This document shows positions 18,976-29,072 of a DNA stretch of 52,401 nucleotides, one piece after another. The notes beneath the pieces are model-generated. The model was not told the DNA's origin. It was given only the letters and a program-made list of their open reading frames with translations, and did no database searches. This DNA comes from Chitinophagaceae bacterium (GTDB lineage Bacteria; Bacteroidota; Bacteroidia; Chitinophagales; Chitinophagaceae). The position numbers and the translations under genes are program-made. The number at the start of each line of letters is the position of its first letter. Position 1 is the first letter of the stretch. The DNA lies in the NCBI GenBank assembly GCA_017853575.1, contig JAFMJI010000013.1, positions 1 to 52,401 on the forward strand. The letters run 5' to 3'.

Positions 18976-18983
18976 TAAATTTG
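18976..18983 (+). promoter_or_regulatory. -7 promoter box of ribF
   Basis: TAAATTTG is an exact match to TAnnTTTG and ends 8 nt before ATG 18992. Transcription would therefore begin at or very near the start codon, suggesting a leaderless or nearly leaderless mRNA. The in-frame GTG at 18983 overlaps the box and so is unlikely to be the start. No FMN riboswitch fits in this gap. Confidence 0.5.
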
Positions 18984-18991
18984 TGCTCCTT

Positions 18992-19945
18992 ATGCAAGTA
19001 CATTTTCAGATAGAAACATTGCCTGTATTCAAAAATGCTGTTGTTACCATCGGTGCATTTGATGGTGTTCATGCAGGTCACCAGGCAATTTTGAGAAGCC
19101 TTAAGTATGAAGCAGAGAAAATTGATGGTGAAACCATTGTAATCACCTTTCACCCTCATCCAAGAAGAATTTTAAACAATGCTGATGCTCCTTCATTGTT
19201 GACGAGCCTGGAAGAAAGAATTGAAAAATTCCAGGAATTGGGCATTGACCATTTGGTAGTTGTACCTTTTGATCATGTATTTGCTGAACTGAGTGCGGAG
19301 GAATATCTGAGTAAATTTCTAATTGGACTTTTCCATCCAAAGATTATAGTCATTGGATATGATCACCGTTTCGGTAAAGAGAGAAAAGGAGATTTTCAAT
19401 ACTTAAAAAACATGGCAGATGTTTACAGCTATCAGGTTTTTGAAATTCCCGAACATGTTCTCAATGAGTCTCGTGTTAGTTCAACACAAATAAGAGAGTT
19501 TTTACTAAATGGACAAATTGAACAGGCAAATAAATTGTTAACCTACCCTTATCAATTACATGGAATTGTTATTGAAGGAGATAAACTTGGCAGAACACTT
19601 GGCTACCCTACTGCAAATCTTTCCTTGGTTGACAGCGATAAATTGATTCCAGCATCTGGTGTGTACGCTGTAACCGTACAGCTTATTGAAAACGGAGAAG
19701 TACGTTTTGAAAAGGGGATGATGAATATTGGATACAGACCAACTGTGAATGGAAAAGAGAGGAGAATTGAAGTGCATATTTTTTCTTTCGATGAGGATAT
19801 TTACCACAAACATCTAAAAGTCTCACTGTTAAAGTACACCAGAAAAGAAATGAAATTTTCTGGAATTGATGCGTTGATTAATCAATTACATGAAGACAAA
19901 AATCAAATTTCGAAAATCCTGGAAAATATCAATCCTTCAAAATAA
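18992..19945 (+). CDS. ribF: Bifunctional riboflavin kinase/FAD synthetase
   Basis: Makes FMN from riboflavin and then FAD; 317 residues from ATG 18992. The N-terminal nucleotidyltransferase domain has VVTIGAFDGVHAGHQAIL and the second signature VIGYDHRFGKERKGD, followed by SSTQIREFLLNGQIEQAN. The C-terminal riboflavin kinase domain has GDKLGRTLGYPTANLSL and GMMNIGYRPTVNGKERRIEV. Both domains appear complete. The end overlaps the convergent holA gene by 17 nt. Confidence 0.96.
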   Translation: MQVHFQIETLPVFKNAVVTIGAFDGVHAGHQAILRSLKYEAEKIDGETIVITFHPHPRRILNNADAPSLLTSLEERIEKFQELGIDHLVVVPFDHVFAELSAEEYLSKFLIGLFHPKIIVIGYDHRFGKERKGDFQYLKNMADVYSYQVFEIPEHVLNESRVSSTQIREFLLNGQIEQANKLLTYPYQLHGIVIEGDKLGRTLGYPTANLSLVDSDKLIPASGVYAVTVQLIENGEVRFEKGMMNIGYRPTVNGKERRIEVHIFSFDEDIYHKHLKVSLLKYTRKEMKFSGIDALINQLHEDKNQISKILENINPSK

Positions 19946-20936
19946 TCTTCGCAACCAACTCTTTCATTAAGTCGCTGTCATTGGTTTCAGATGTCTTTGA
20001 GATTCCAACACTCTTGAGGTTGTAGTGATGCAGCAAAATCAGTGCTTTTTCAATTTCGTTAAAACTATAGAACTGTAATGCTTGAATATATTGTTTTGCA
20101 AAAAAACCTTTCAATCCCAAAATCGCAGCAATAGAATGTTCATCTCTTGAACTGCTGGAAGATGCGATGTATAATTTGCTGAAATATGCATACAAAGTTG
20201 GCAATACCAATTGTATAGGGGCTGCCTTTGGATTTGCCTCAAAAAAATTTATGATTTTCATGGTGGCAGACATATCTCTTCGCCCTAACGCGGCCTGAAG
20301 CTCGAAAATATTAAACTCTTTACTGACACCTACAAAATTTTCGATATCATCTTCCGTTATTTGCTTTCGGTTTTGAAGATTAACCGTAATCTTATCAATT
20401 TCATTTTCCAGTCGTTGTAAATCATTCCCAATATGATCTACCAGCATATGCAAAGCCTTGTTTTGGATATCAAGTCCTTTTTGTCTGATCATCTGATCTG
20501 TCCATTCAGGCAGTTCATTGTCATATAACTTTTTTGTAGAGATCAAAACAGCATGATGCTTAAGTTGTTTTGCTAGTTTACTTCTGCCATCAACTTTTTT
20601 TTCTTTATGACCGACTATAAAAATGGTAGAATTGAGTGGATGCTCAATATAGGATTCCAATTTTTCAACATCTCTCATCTGCTGTGCTTCTTTTAAAATC
20701 ACAACTTGTCTCTCTGAGAACATTGGATATCTCTTGCATGCATTTACAACATCATCCAATTTTGAATCTCTGCCGTAAAAAATACTCAAATTAAAAGATG
20801 CCTCGCTTTCGTTTAAAATTTGCTTCTCAGCGTAATCAATGATTTTATTAATATAGTATGGTTCTTCCCCCTCCAGCCAATAAACCGGATGAAAAACTCC
20901 TTTCTTCCACTCAGCAATAATTTGATCTGGATTCAT
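19929..20936 (-). CDS. holA: DNA polymerase III subunit delta
   Basis: Clamp-loader subunit that opens the beta sliding clamp, 335 residues. Typical landmarks are MNPDQIIAEWKKGVFHPVYWLEGEEPYYI at the N-terminus in pieces, the domain I segment YPMFSERQVVILKEAQQM, the IDHIGNDLQRLENEIDK region, and domain II-III text VGVSKEFNIFELQAALGRRD. As usual for delta, no functional Walker A is visible. The 3' end overlaps the convergent ribF by 17 nt. A CAAATTTG box (seven of eight to TAnnTTTG) lies upstream on this strand, but the leader is otherwise unremarkable. Confidence 0.9.
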   Translation of the reverse strand: MNPDQIIAEWKKGVFHPVYWLEGEEPYYINKIIDYAEKQILNESEASFNLSIFYGRDSKLDDVVNACKRYPMFSERQVVILKEAQQMRDVEKLESYIEHPLNSTIFIVGHKEKKVDGRSKLAKQLKHHAVLISTKKLYDNELPEWTDQMIRQKGLDIQNKALHMLVDHIGNDLQRLENEIDKITVNLQNRKQITEDDIENFVGVSKEFNIFELQAALGRRDMSATMKIINFFEANPKAAPIQLVLPTLYAYFSKLYIASSSSSRDEHSIAAILGLKGFFAKQYIQALQFYSFNEIEKALILLHHYNLKSVGISKTSETNDSDLMKELVAKIILKD

Positions 20937-21059
20937 ATGAAAAAATCAAATTTGTGTCAAATTTCCTGCAAAAAAGCCAGATTTTGAATTTTTAACGGAC
21001 AAGACAAGGTAAATGATCATAAAATTGTTTCCTTTGCAACATAACAGAAATCAAACATT

Positions 21060-22016
21060 ATGAGTACAAATTTTCCTTCTTCAGTAGGACCTTCTGAAGG
21101 ACAGAATAAAAACAAGAACAATGTTGTTATTATCCTAGCAATCGTTTTAGTTGCATCTTGGGCATATTTCTTCTATGCAAGAAATGAGGCCAACAATGTA
21201 ATTGCAATGAAAGAAGCTGATTATGCATCTTTGGATTCATCCAAAAATGTCATCCAAAAGGAATATGACGATGCGATGGTCCGTCTCGAGCAAATGACTG
21301 CCACCAATTCTAGTCTTGACAGTTTGGTCAAATCACGTGACGAAGAATTAAATCAATTAAAGTCCAAGTTCAAAGGACTTGTAAACAAACAAAATGCGAC
21401 AGCATCTGATTTGGCTGCTGCAAAGAAATTGGTTGGCGACCTCAACGGCAAAATCGATGAGTACATAAAAGAAATTGGTCGTTTGCAGAAAGAAAACAAA
21501 CAACTTACTACAGACAAAGAAAATCTGACATCAGAAAATAAAACCCTATCCACCAACCTTGCAGTTACTGAATCAGCAAAAAAAGATGCTGAAAACAAAG
21601 TGGATGTTGGATCAACCTTGAATGCATCTTCATTCACTATTAAAGCAATTAACGAAAAGTCATCTGGAAAAGAAAGGGAAACTGCTTCCTCTAAGAGGGC
21701 TGATAAATTGAGAATCGCATTTAATTTGGACGCCAACAGAATAAGTACATCTGGAACCAAACAACTCTATATTGTAGCTAAAGATCCAACTGGCAATACC
21801 ATCAAAGAACAGGCGTTGGCTTCTGGAAATCTTGCTTCAAGAGAAGATGGACAAGTAGCTTATACGACTAGATTAGACGTTGATTACAAACAAGGTGAGA
21901 CCAAATTTGTAAGCTTTGATTTAAGACAAGTTGATAAGTATTCAAAAGGCACTTATACAATTCTTGTTTACCAGAATGGATTTAAAATTGGTGAAGGCCA
22001 GGCACTATTGAAATAG
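21060..22016 (+). CDS. Membrane-anchored coiled-coil protein, unknown
   Basis: 318 residues in three visible parts. A short N-terminal tail is followed by one membrane segment (NVVIILAIVLVASWAYFFYA, about 23-42). A long charged coiled coil runs from about 50 to 175, with heptad-like text such as VRLEQMTATNSSLDSLVKSR. A C-terminal region of about 130 residues appears beta-rich (LRIAFNLDANRISTSGTKQ, RQVDKYSKGTYTILVYQNG). It should be a periplasm-facing inner-membrane protein. Similar architecture is frequent in Bacteroidota and I cannot assign a function. It is followed 22 nt later by a strong bidirectional terminator, so it is a single-gene unit. Confidence 0.75.
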   Translation: MSTNFPSSVGPSEGQNKNKNNVVIILAIVLVASWAYFFYARNEANNVIAMKEADYASLDSSKNVIQKEYDDAMVRLEQMTATNSSLDSLVKSRDEELNQLKSKFKGLVNKQNATASDLAAAKKLVGDLNGKIDEYIKEIGRLQKENKQLTTDKENLTSENKTLSTNLAVTESAKKDAENKVDVGSTLNASSFTIKAINEKSSGKERETASSKRADKLRIAFNLDANRISTSGTKQLYIVAKDPTGNTIKEQALASGNLASREDGQVAYTTRLDVDYKQGETKFVSFDLRQVDKYSKGTYTILVYQNGFKIGEGQALLK

Positions 22017-22038
22017 AACTTCTTTTAAATACAATAGA

Positions 22039-22068
22039 AAACCACTGTGATTACACAGTGGTTTTTTT
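22039..22068. terminator. Bidirectional rho-independent terminator
   Basis: A perfect 11-bp stem AAACCACTGTG/CACAGTGGTTT encloses the 4-nt loop ATTA. It is followed on the plus strand by a T-run to 22068 and flanked on the minus side by A residues. It sits between two convergent genes (ends 22016 and 22067) and can serve both. Confidence 0.9.
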
Positions 22069-25000
22069 ATAACAAAGCTCTTAGCTGTGCCCTTCCAAGA
22101 TGCACAACTGAAATTCCTTCAGATTTTCTTCCTTCATAAACGATGTTCAGTTCAATAAATCTACTCAGTCGCTTTGTTAAATCAAGTACCCACAATCCAT
22201 TGTTACCTGGTTTTAATCCATCCAGCATGATATACCCTACAGATGAATTCGCATTGCCATTAAATTGAATTCTCGAAAAATTAAACTTTACATTGATTGC
22301 TGCATTTGATACCAGGTTATATTTTCCATCGATAATAAGTGAAAGAATTTTTGCAGTCTCATTTACACTATTTGACTTATCATCAAACTTAAAACCAGCA
22401 GCCAACCTCCAGGAAGTTGATTTAGTGTACATCAACCTGGGCTCAGTAGAAATTGATTTTATTAGATAATTTCTATTGGCAAATGCAGGAGTAGTAAGCT
22501 TTGTTTGATTATTTCTAGATGTAATATCAAGTGTCCATGTCCGTTTTAGGTTAACTCTTGCACGAAACAAAAAATCACGAAAGTCCCTCGACTCGGGACC
22601 ATAGCTTAGATAAGCAAGTTGCGCATTACGGTTATGATTCATATCAATACCCCAAACCTGGCTGAATTTATTAAACGAAAAAGTATATGCACTGATTTTT
22701 TCAGAGCTGATCAATGAAGTATCTAGTGTAGATGTGTGGAATGGATTATAATTTCTACCATTCGAAGCATACATTCTTTCATTCAATTGAAAATTTGATT
22801 GAAAATACAGGCGTTTGAAAAACAATGAAACTGGTGAAGTTGAAGTGATAGCAATGGCGGGATCAATATTCACTTGATAATTGTACTGTAAATAATTGGA
22901 CCGTGTAAAAACATTTGTAGGAGTAAATATTTTGAAATATTTAGCCTGATCACGAAATCTTGCAACCTCAAATTCATTCAACTGCTGAACATTGTCTTGG
23001 TTATAATCAATCCAAGCATATTCGCCCTGTCCTGCAGGTACTTCAAAATATGAAAATGTTTTTTTAGGTTCTTGTCCGGATCCAATTTCATACAAGCTGC
23101 TTCCATTGATAGCTCCTTTCCAGTATCGTCCAAAATATTCTACCCTTCCCAACAAACTATTCTCTTTTCCCTTACCTGTAGAAGTATGATCATAATTCAG
23201 ATTTCTGAAAATTGCACTGCTCCTTATTTGATGGGAAGGATTTGTCATCCATTCGTATTGAACATTATAATTGTTGCTCCTGTCGACCCTGCTCAATTCT
23301 TTACCCATGGGGAGCTGATCTGATCTTGAGAAATATTTGATTGACCATTTATTTTCTTTTGCAGGATCCGAATTTATATAAAACTGAATGGTTTCAAACG
23401 AGAAACTATTTGATGTAATAGAATCCGTTTTAAGTATGCGTGCAATTGAACTTTCTTTGGAATATTTAACCCCAACAGCTTGATGGTGGAATCGTGAAAA
23501 TATTTTCCCAATATCAAGATTGGGCCTGAAGAAATTTCCCTTGGTAATTTGATCAGAAAAACTAGTCACAGAAATATCATTCTGCAGGATCCAATTGTTC
23601 TGAAATATTTTTTGTCCAATTTGATGACGGAATCCATTGTAAGATCGATTTCGGGAATAATTGCTTAGCTCGTATTGCAAAAACGTATTTTGATTAGAGC
23701 CTAGTCCTGCACTTGCTCTTATTATTTTCTCATCAGCAGCTACTGGATTGAAGTCTAATCCCCAATCACGCATAAACTCAACGGTTCTTAAACGTTCAAC
23801 AGGCTTAAAGTTAGCAGATGCATATTCAAAGTTGGCATTTGATTGAACAAAAAGGTTGTCATTATTCTTAATATTTTGTTTGTTTGCAATATTGAATTTA
23901 ACACCTGTACCTAAGTCATTGGATTTGTCTTTTTGAGAAAATGTATTAAGATCATATTTACTCAAGGCAATATCTGTATTAATTTTTGTATCCTGACGAA
24001 GATCCCATTGTGTTGATAGATTATATATTTCCTGAGATTTAGGTGTTACCAACAAAACATCCGGCTCATACCTACCATATTTTCTACCACTTATAGGATC
24101 AGGAGCAATCCACTTATATACTTTACCATTCAATTGTAAAGAAGTGTCTAGAATATAATTGCCTTGTCCTTGGCCTTTATCATAAAACGAAAGACTATAA
24201 AGCTTATCGATTTTTGATGAACTATAAACATAAACTGATTGAGAAGGTGTTGAACCATAGCTCGTATCCACTTTTTTGTATAAAATTTTCCCTTCAGAAA
24301 TCTGCTCTTCCATTGCAGTTGAAAAAAAAGCTTGTTGAACCTGATCTCCTAAATCTGATAAATATAATTTTTGTGAGGGGTTCAGCGTTTGATTGATAGG
24401 AGAATTTTTAGCGTCTGTATTCTTATAATAGCCGAAGGTTAATGAGAAATTATTTTTTACTGTCAGTGTATTATTTAAATACAATTGTGAATTCAGATAA
24501 TTTCGATCAGCATATTCAAATTCAACCTGTATCCTTTTATCTTTTGTAATCATTTGCCTGGGAGTAAAGACAACCTCTGCAGTATTATAATTAATAATAT
24601 AATCTTGATCCTCTCCTCTTTGCATCATCACTCCATCAATAAAAACCCTTTCTGTTCCAGCAAGCACAATAAAAAACAATTCCTGGTTTGCACCTTTTAA
24701 TCTGTAGGGGCCTTGATTTCCTTCGATTCCCTGAAATATATTTCTGGTAAATTTTCCTTTTGCAACAGCTCCATTTATCAACAGTGTATTGGTTATATTT
24801 CCCCCAATAGGCTGTGAGGTCTGGTACATGATACCCTGAAGCCTTTTATAAAAATTGAGAAAATATTGTTTTTGACGAAGATCAAAATCCCCCAATTGTA
24901 GTTTCCAGTTTTGTTTTGAAAATAAAATAGATACTTTATCAATTTCATTCAGGTTTTGGGTTGTTCCATCTGGTTGAATGGGAAGATTGTTATCGGATAT

Positions 25001-25486
25001 GGCTGCTGCCATATAAATACTGTCAGATAGATAGCCACTCATTTGAAGATTTAGACTCGAATTAAGAATGGCATCTTGCCGATTTCCAAAGGACAAGGAT
25101 CTTCCTAAACTTCCTGAAGTGGAGAGATTTCCAAAATCAATTGGTTTAGTGTTAAATCGATCACTTGAAAGCTTGACAGGTGTCGCGCCAAAACGATAGA
25201 ATATACTGTCAAACGACAATCTGTTGTAATTATTTTTGAATGAAAACGGCAAAACCCTGTATTCAATTTCAATAGAAGAAACAGATGGTTTTTTGATCCA
25301 TGCGAGTCTGGATGGATTGTTCAAAACATGATATGAAACTGACTTGTCTGATTTTATGATCAGTGATCCTGGAACAATAGCGAGTGAATCAATGAACGTT
25401 GTATCAGTTTCAATGAAGATGCTCTTCTTCCTTAAATTAGAAAGTTCTTGAGAAAAAATGGGACCAATCGAAAAGATCAATCCCAT
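22067..25486 (-). CDS. Large outer-membrane protein with SprA-like motif
   Basis: At least 1139 residues. The N-terminal part includes GNQGPYRLKGANQELFFIVL, then AGTERVFIDGVMMQRGEDQDY, IINYNTAEVVFTPRQMITKD and RIQVEFEYADRNYLNSQL. This resembles a module repeated in SprA, the T9SS outer-membrane translocon, and in other large Bacteroidota surface proteins (recalled, not searched). The rest alternates short beta strands rich in Y, N, S and aromatic ends, as in a large barrel. The length is about half that of SprA. ATG 25486 gives only a hydrophobic stub before SQELS; in-frame sequence up to about 25525 would add a basic n-region (RFKILLTYM), so a rare upstream start such as ATT 25525 is possible. 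It follows sdhB by 47 nt. Confidence 0.7.
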   Translation of the reverse strand: MGLIFSIGPIFSQELSNLRKKSIFIETDTTFIDSLAIVPGSLIIKSDKSVSYHVLNNPSRLAWIKKPSVSSIEIEYRVLPFSFKNNYNRLSFDSIFYRFGATPVKLSSDRFNTKPIDFGNLSTSGSLGRSLSFGNRQDAILNSSLNLQMSGYLSDSIYMAAAISDNNLPIQPDGTTQNLNEIDKVSILFSKQNWKLQLGDFDLRQKQYFLNFYKRLQGIMYQTSQPIGGNITNTLLINGAVAKGKFTRNIFQGIEGNQGPYRLKGANQELFFIVLAGTERVFIDGVMMQRGEDQDYIINYNTAEVVFTPRQMITKDKRIQVEFEYADRNYLNSQLYLNNTLTVKNNFSLTFGYYKNTDAKNSPINQTLNPSQKLYLSDLGDQVQQAFFSTAMEEQISEGKILYKKVDTSYGSTPSQSVYVYSSSKIDKLYSLSFYDKGQGQGNYILDTSLQLNGKVYKWIAPDPISGRKYGRYEPDVLLVTPKSQEIYNLSTQWDLRQDTKINTDIALSKYDLNTFSQKDKSNDLGTGVKFNIANKQNIKNNDNLFVQSNANFEYASANFKPVERLRTVEFMRDWGLDFNPVAADEKIIRASAGLGSNQNTFLQYELSNYSRNRSYNGFRHQIGQKIFQNNWILQNDISVTSFSDQITKGNFFRPNLDIGKIFSRFHHQAVGVKYSKESSIARILKTDSITSNSFSFETIQFYINSDPAKENKWSIKYFSRSDQLPMGKELSRVDRSNNYNVQYEWMTNPSHQIRSSAIFRNLNYDHTSTGKGKENSLLGRVEYFGRYWKGAINGSSLYEIGSGQEPKKTFSYFEVPAGQGEYAWIDYNQDNVQQLNEFEVARFRDQAKYFKIFTPTNVFTRSNYLQYNYQVNIDPAIAITSTSPVSLFFKRLYFQSNFQLNERMYASNGRNYNPFHTSTLDTSLISSEKISAYTFSFNKFSQVWGIDMNHNRNAQLAYLSYGPESRDFRDFLFRARVNLKRTWTLDITSRNNQTKLTTPAFANRNYLIKSISTEPRLMYTKSTSWRLAAGFKFDDKSNSVNETAKILSLIIDGKYNLVSNAAINVKFNFSRIQFNGNANSSVGYIMLDGLKPGNNGLWVLDLTKRLSRFIELNIVYEGRKSEGISVVHLGRAQLRALL

Positions 25487-25533
25487 GTAAGTCAGTAGTA
25501 TTTTAAACCGTGAACCCGTTATAATGATGTTGT

Positions 25534-26295
25534 TTAATCAGCTGACAGGGATGAATGCAGATATTCTTTGTTCAACCTCGCTATGTTGAGCACAGAAATT
25601 TCTTTAGGGCATTCTGCTTCACATGCATAAGTATTGGTACAGCTTCCGAATCCTTCTTTGTCCATTTGTGCAATCATATTTACAACACGCTGTTTTCTTT
25701 CGGGTTCACCCTGAGGTAACAATGCCAGGTGAGATACTTTTGCAGAAACGAAGAGCATGGCTGAGGCATTTTTACAAGCTGCAACACAGGCACCACAACC
25801 AATACAAGCCGCCGCCGCAAAAGAGGCATCTGCTTTATCTTTTTCGATGGGGATTGCATTTCCGTCTACCGCATTACCTGTATTCACAGAAATATAGCCT
25901 CCAGCTTGTATAATACGATCAAAAGCTGTTCTGCTTACCATCAGGTCTTTGATGACAGGAAAAGCATTTGCTCTGAAGGGTTCAACTGTTATCAAATCTC
26001 CATCCTTGAAAGCACGCATATGCAGCTGACAAGTTGTAGTTCCTTTCCATGGACCATGAGGCCTTCCATCGATGACCATAGAACACATTCCGCATATACC
26101 CTCACGGCAATCGTGATCAAACGCAATGGGTTCATCTCCCTTAGCAATCAAGCGTTCGTTCAACACATCAATCATTTCGAGAAATGACATTTCAGATGAA
26201 ACGTTCTCTACATCATAGGTTTCAAAGTGACCCTGATCATTTGCATTTCGCTGACGCCAAACTTTTAACTTCAAATTCATTGAGTAATGTTGCAT
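25534..26295 (-). CDS. sdhB: Succinate dehydrogenase/fumarate reductase iron-sulfur subunit
   Basis: Electron-transfer subunit of complex II, 253 residues. The 2Fe-2S ferredoxin domain has [20 protein letters not shown] with its fourth Cys in TTCQLHM. The 4Fe-4S site is [13 protein letters not shown]. The 3Fe-4S site includes [16 protein letters not shown]. The longer spacing and sequence style match the quinone-linked B-type fumarate reductase/succinate dehydrogenase of Bacteroidota. It is the last of the sdhC-sdhA-sdhB order, 24 nt after sdhA. Confidence 0.96.
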   Translation of the reverse strand: MQHYSMNLKLKVWRQRNANDQGHFETYDVENVSSEMSFLEMIDVLNERLIAKGDEPIAFDHDCREGICGMCSMVIDGRPHGPWKGTTTCQLHMRAFKDGDLITVEPFRANAFPVIKDLMVSRTAFDRIIQAGGYISVNTGNAVDGNAIPIEKDKADASFAAAACIGCGACVAACKNASAMLFVSAKVSHLALLPQGEPERKQRVVNMIAQMDKEGFGSCTNTYACEAECPKEISVLNIARLNKEYLHSSLSAD

Positions 26296-26319
26296 AAATC
26301 AACGGTTATCGGTGATGGA

Positions 26320-28290
26320 TTATTTATAACTTCTTTGACTAGGTTTGACAATTTCGTAATTCAGTGATTCTTTATGAAGCTGCCAATTGTCTTCTTTCAT
26401 TTCCCATGCAGCTACGTACATATATTTCTCATCATCTCTGAGTGCTTCACCATCTGGTGTCTGATATTCTTCTCTGAAATGACCTCCGCAACTTTCGTTT
26501 CTTTCAAGAGCATCCAAACACATCAATTCACCCAATTCGATGAAATCCGCTACCCTTCCGGCTTTGTCTAACTCAGGATTCATTTCATTAATTCCACCTG
26601 GGATTCTTACATCTGACCAGAATTCTTTTTTAAGTGCTTGAACTTCTTTGATGGCTTGTTTCAATCCATCTGCACTTCTGGCCATTCCACATTTGTCCCA
26701 GATAATCTTTCCCAAACGTTTATGAAAACTCTCAACAGTTTGTTTTCCTTTTATAGACATTAATCTATTGATTCTTTCACTTGCCTGTTTTTCTGCCTCA
26801 ACAAATGCAGGATGATCTGTTGGGATATTATTTGTTCTGATTTCATCAGCCAAATAATTTCCCAATGTGTATGGAATTACAAAATATCCGTCTGCCAATC
26901 CCTGCATCAATGCTGAAGCACCCAAACGGTTTGCACCATGATCACTAAAGTTTGCCTCACCCAATGCATATAGACCATCAACGGTTGTTTTTAATTCATA
27001 ATCAACCCAAAGTCCACCCATGGTGTAGTGAACTGCTGGATAAATTCTCATGGGAACTTCATATGGATTTTCACCTGTGATTTTCTCGTACATGTCAAAC
27101 AGGTTACCATATTTTTCCTTTACTACATCTTTACCAAGTTGTGTGATGGTTTCAGGTGATACATTTCCAAGGTTACGCTTGCTGGCCTCTGCCTTTCCAT
27201 AACGTTGGATGGCTGCGGCATAATCAAGGTATACTGCCTGCTTGGATGTACCGACTCCAAAACCTGCGTCACATCTTTCTTTGGCTGCTCTAGAGGCTAC
27301 ATCACGTGGAACGAGGTTACCAAAAGCAGGATATCTTCTTTCCAGATAATAGTCGCGTTCTTCTTCAGGAATTTCATTTGGTGGGCGATTATCTCCTTTT
27401 TTTGCTGGAACCCAAATTCTTCCATCATTTCTGAGTGATTCAGACATGAGTGTAAGCTTTGATTGATGATCTCCAGAAACTGGAATACATGTAGGATGGA
27501 TCTGTGTGAAGCAAGGGTTTGCAAAATATGCACCTTTCTTGTGTGCCTTCCATGCAGCTGTAACATTGGATCCCATGGCATTGGTAGAAAGATAAAAAAC
27601 GTTTCCATATCCACCAGTGCACAGCAATACTGCATGTCCAAAATGTCTTTCTAATTCACCTGTAACCAAGTTTCTGGCAATGATGCCTCTTGCTTTCCCG
27701 TCAATAATTACAAGTTCAACCATTTCATGACGAGCATACATCTGGACAGTTCCAAGTGCAACTTGTCTTTCCAATGCTTGATAAGCCCCTATCAATAATT
27801 GTTGGCCTGTTTGACCAGCAGCATAAAATGTTCGTTGAACCTGTGTACCACCGAAAGACCGGTTGCTAAGCAATCCGCCGTATTCACGTGCAAAAGGTAC
27901 ACCTTGCGCAACGCATTGGTCGATGATATTGGTACTTACTTCAGCAAGACGGTGAACATTTGCTTCACGGGCTCTGTAGTCGCCACCTTTGATGGTATCA
28001 TAAAAAAGACGGTATGTAGAATCTCCATCATTCTGATAATTTTTTGCAGCATTGATACCTCCCTGTGCAGCGATGGAGTGTGCACGACGAGGTGAATCCT
28101 GAAAACAGAATGCCTTCACCTTGTATCCCATTTCACCCAAGCTCGCAGCAGCAGAAGAACCTGCCAACCCTGTTCCTACAACAATGATCTCAAGTTTTCT
28201 TTTGTTAGCGGGGTTAACCAATTTCACAGAACCCTTGTATTTGGTCCATTTCTCAGATAAAGAGCCGGAAGGGATTTTTGCATCAAGCAT
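26320..28290 (-). CDS. sdhA: Succinate dehydrogenase/fumarate reductase flavoprotein subunit
   Basis: Catalytic FAD subunit that interconverts succinate and fumarate, 656 residues, membrane-associated on the cytoplasmic side. The dinucleotide motif is [19 protein letters not shown], the covalent-FAD histidine region is [15 protein letters not shown], and the substrate-binding and active-site regions are recognisable ([33 protein letters not shown] in parts). The long form with an extended C-terminus is typical of Bacteroidota and Epsilonproteobacteria quinol:fumarate reductases. It lies 20 nt downstream of sdhC. Confidence 0.97.
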   Translation of the reverse strand: MLDAKIPSGSLSEKWTKYKGSVKLVNPANKRKLEIIVVGTGLAGSSAAASLGEMGYKVKAFCFQDSPRRAHSIAAQGGINAAKNYQNDGDSTYRLFYDTIKGGDYRAREANVHRLAEVSTNIIDQCVAQGVPFAREYGGLLSNRSFGGTQVQRTFYAAGQTGQQLLIGAYQALERQVALGTVQMYARHEMVELVIIDGKARGIIARNLVTGELERHFGHAVLLCTGGYGNVFYLSTNAMGSNVTAAWKAHKKGAYFANPCFTQIHPTCIPVSGDHQSKLTLMSESLRNDGRIWVPAKKGDNRPPNEIPEEERDYYLERRYPAFGNLVPRDVASRAAKERCDAGFGVGTSKQAVYLDYAAAIQRYGKAEASKRNLGNVSPETITQLGKDVVKEKYGNLFDMYEKITGENPYEVPMRIYPAVHYTMGGLWVDYELKTTVDGLYALGEANFSDHGANRLGASALMQGLADGYFVIPYTLGNYLADEIRTNNIPTDHPAFVEAEKQASERINRLMSIKGKQTVESFHKRLGKIIWDKCGMARSADGLKQAIKEVQALKKEFWSDVRIPGGINEMNPELDKAGRVADFIELGELMCLDALERNESCGGHFREEYQTPDGEALRDDEKYMYVAAWEMKEDNWQLHKESLNYEIVKPSQRSYK

Positions 28291-28310
28291 AATATGTTGA
28301 TTTAAAAAAT

Positions 28311-29036
28311 TTAAAATAACAATGATATATCACCAGTATTGATTTGCCATCCGAAATGAACGAACAATGGCATCAGTGCAAAAATCAGAGGAACTAGGAT
28401 AGAGAATACAATTCCTATGTTTTTGATGGTTTGGTAATAATTTTTGGAAGTGATTCCCAAAGTCTGAGCTGCACTTTGTACGCCATGCAAAAGATGCCAT
28501 GAAAGTGAAAAGCATCCCAAGAGATATACGACTACGACCCAGGGAACGGAGAAAATATCTTGCATTTGTGCATATAGATTGTGGTATGTTTTGCCGTCAT
28601 ATTCTACTTCAGCAAGTCCACCGAATCTTGAAGGAACCCAAAAATGCACCAAGTGTAGAACAAGGAACAACAAAATCAATGTACCAAGAAGTGCCATTGA
28701 TCTGGAATACCATTTTGATGTCTTGTTCCCAGCCGTAACAGCATATCTGCTTTTACGGGATGACCTGTTTTGTAATTCAAGTTTATACCCTTGTACGATA
28801 TGCAAAATGAAACCAAGAAACAATCCGATTTCCATGATGCGGATAAGAATATTACTTCCCATAAAATGAGCAGCACGGTTAAAATTCTCTTCAGCATTGG
28901 AAAACAGCACATTGGCATTGATATAACAATGTACCAAGAGAAAAACCACCAAGAAAAATCCTGTCAGTGCCATGACCAGTTTTTTTCCGATGGAAGAGGT
29001 GAAAAGTTGACTCCAATTCATAGACGGGGTTTTCAA
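28311..29036 (-). CDS. sdhC: Succinate dehydrogenase cytochrome b subunit
   Basis: Membrane anchor of complex II, 241 residues with five hydrophobic segments: [80 protein letters not shown] and [21 protein letters not shown]. Histidines placed within these (LVHCY, LHIVQG, LVHFW, WHLLHG) are candidate ligands for two haems, as in B-type fumarate reductases with a single large anchor. It is first in the operon, with a perfect -7 box 13 nt upstream. Confidence 0.93.
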   Translation of the reverse strand: MKTPSMNWSQLFTSSIGKKLVMALTGFFLVVFLLVHCYINANVLFSNAEENFNRAAHFMGSNILIRIMEIGLFLGFILHIVQGYKLELQNRSSRKSRYAVTAGNKTSKWYSRSMALLGTLILLFLVLHLVHFWVPSRFGGLAEVEYDGKTYHNLYAQMQDIFSVPWVVVVYLLGCFSLSWHLLHGVQSAAQTLGITSKNYYQTIKNIGIVFSILVPLIFALMPLFVHFGWQINTGDISLLF

Positions 29037-29049
29037 AAAATTTGTTGGG

Positions 29050-29057
29050 CAAAGTTA
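29050..29057 (-). promoter_or_regulatory. -7 promoter box of sdhCAB
   Basis: The minus strand reads TAACTTTG, an exact TAnnTTTG match, in the 36-nt gap upstream of sdhC. No TTG is seen at the ideal -33 spacing. It supports sdhCAB as a unit separate from the gene at 29073-29639. Confidence 0.55.
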
Positions 29058-29072
29058 CGTCACAAACTTTAT

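Noticed and set aside
18879-18991. Possible FMN riboswitch upstream of ribF
   Set aside because: The gap is too short and lacks the conserved RFN elements; a promoter lies directly at the start codon.
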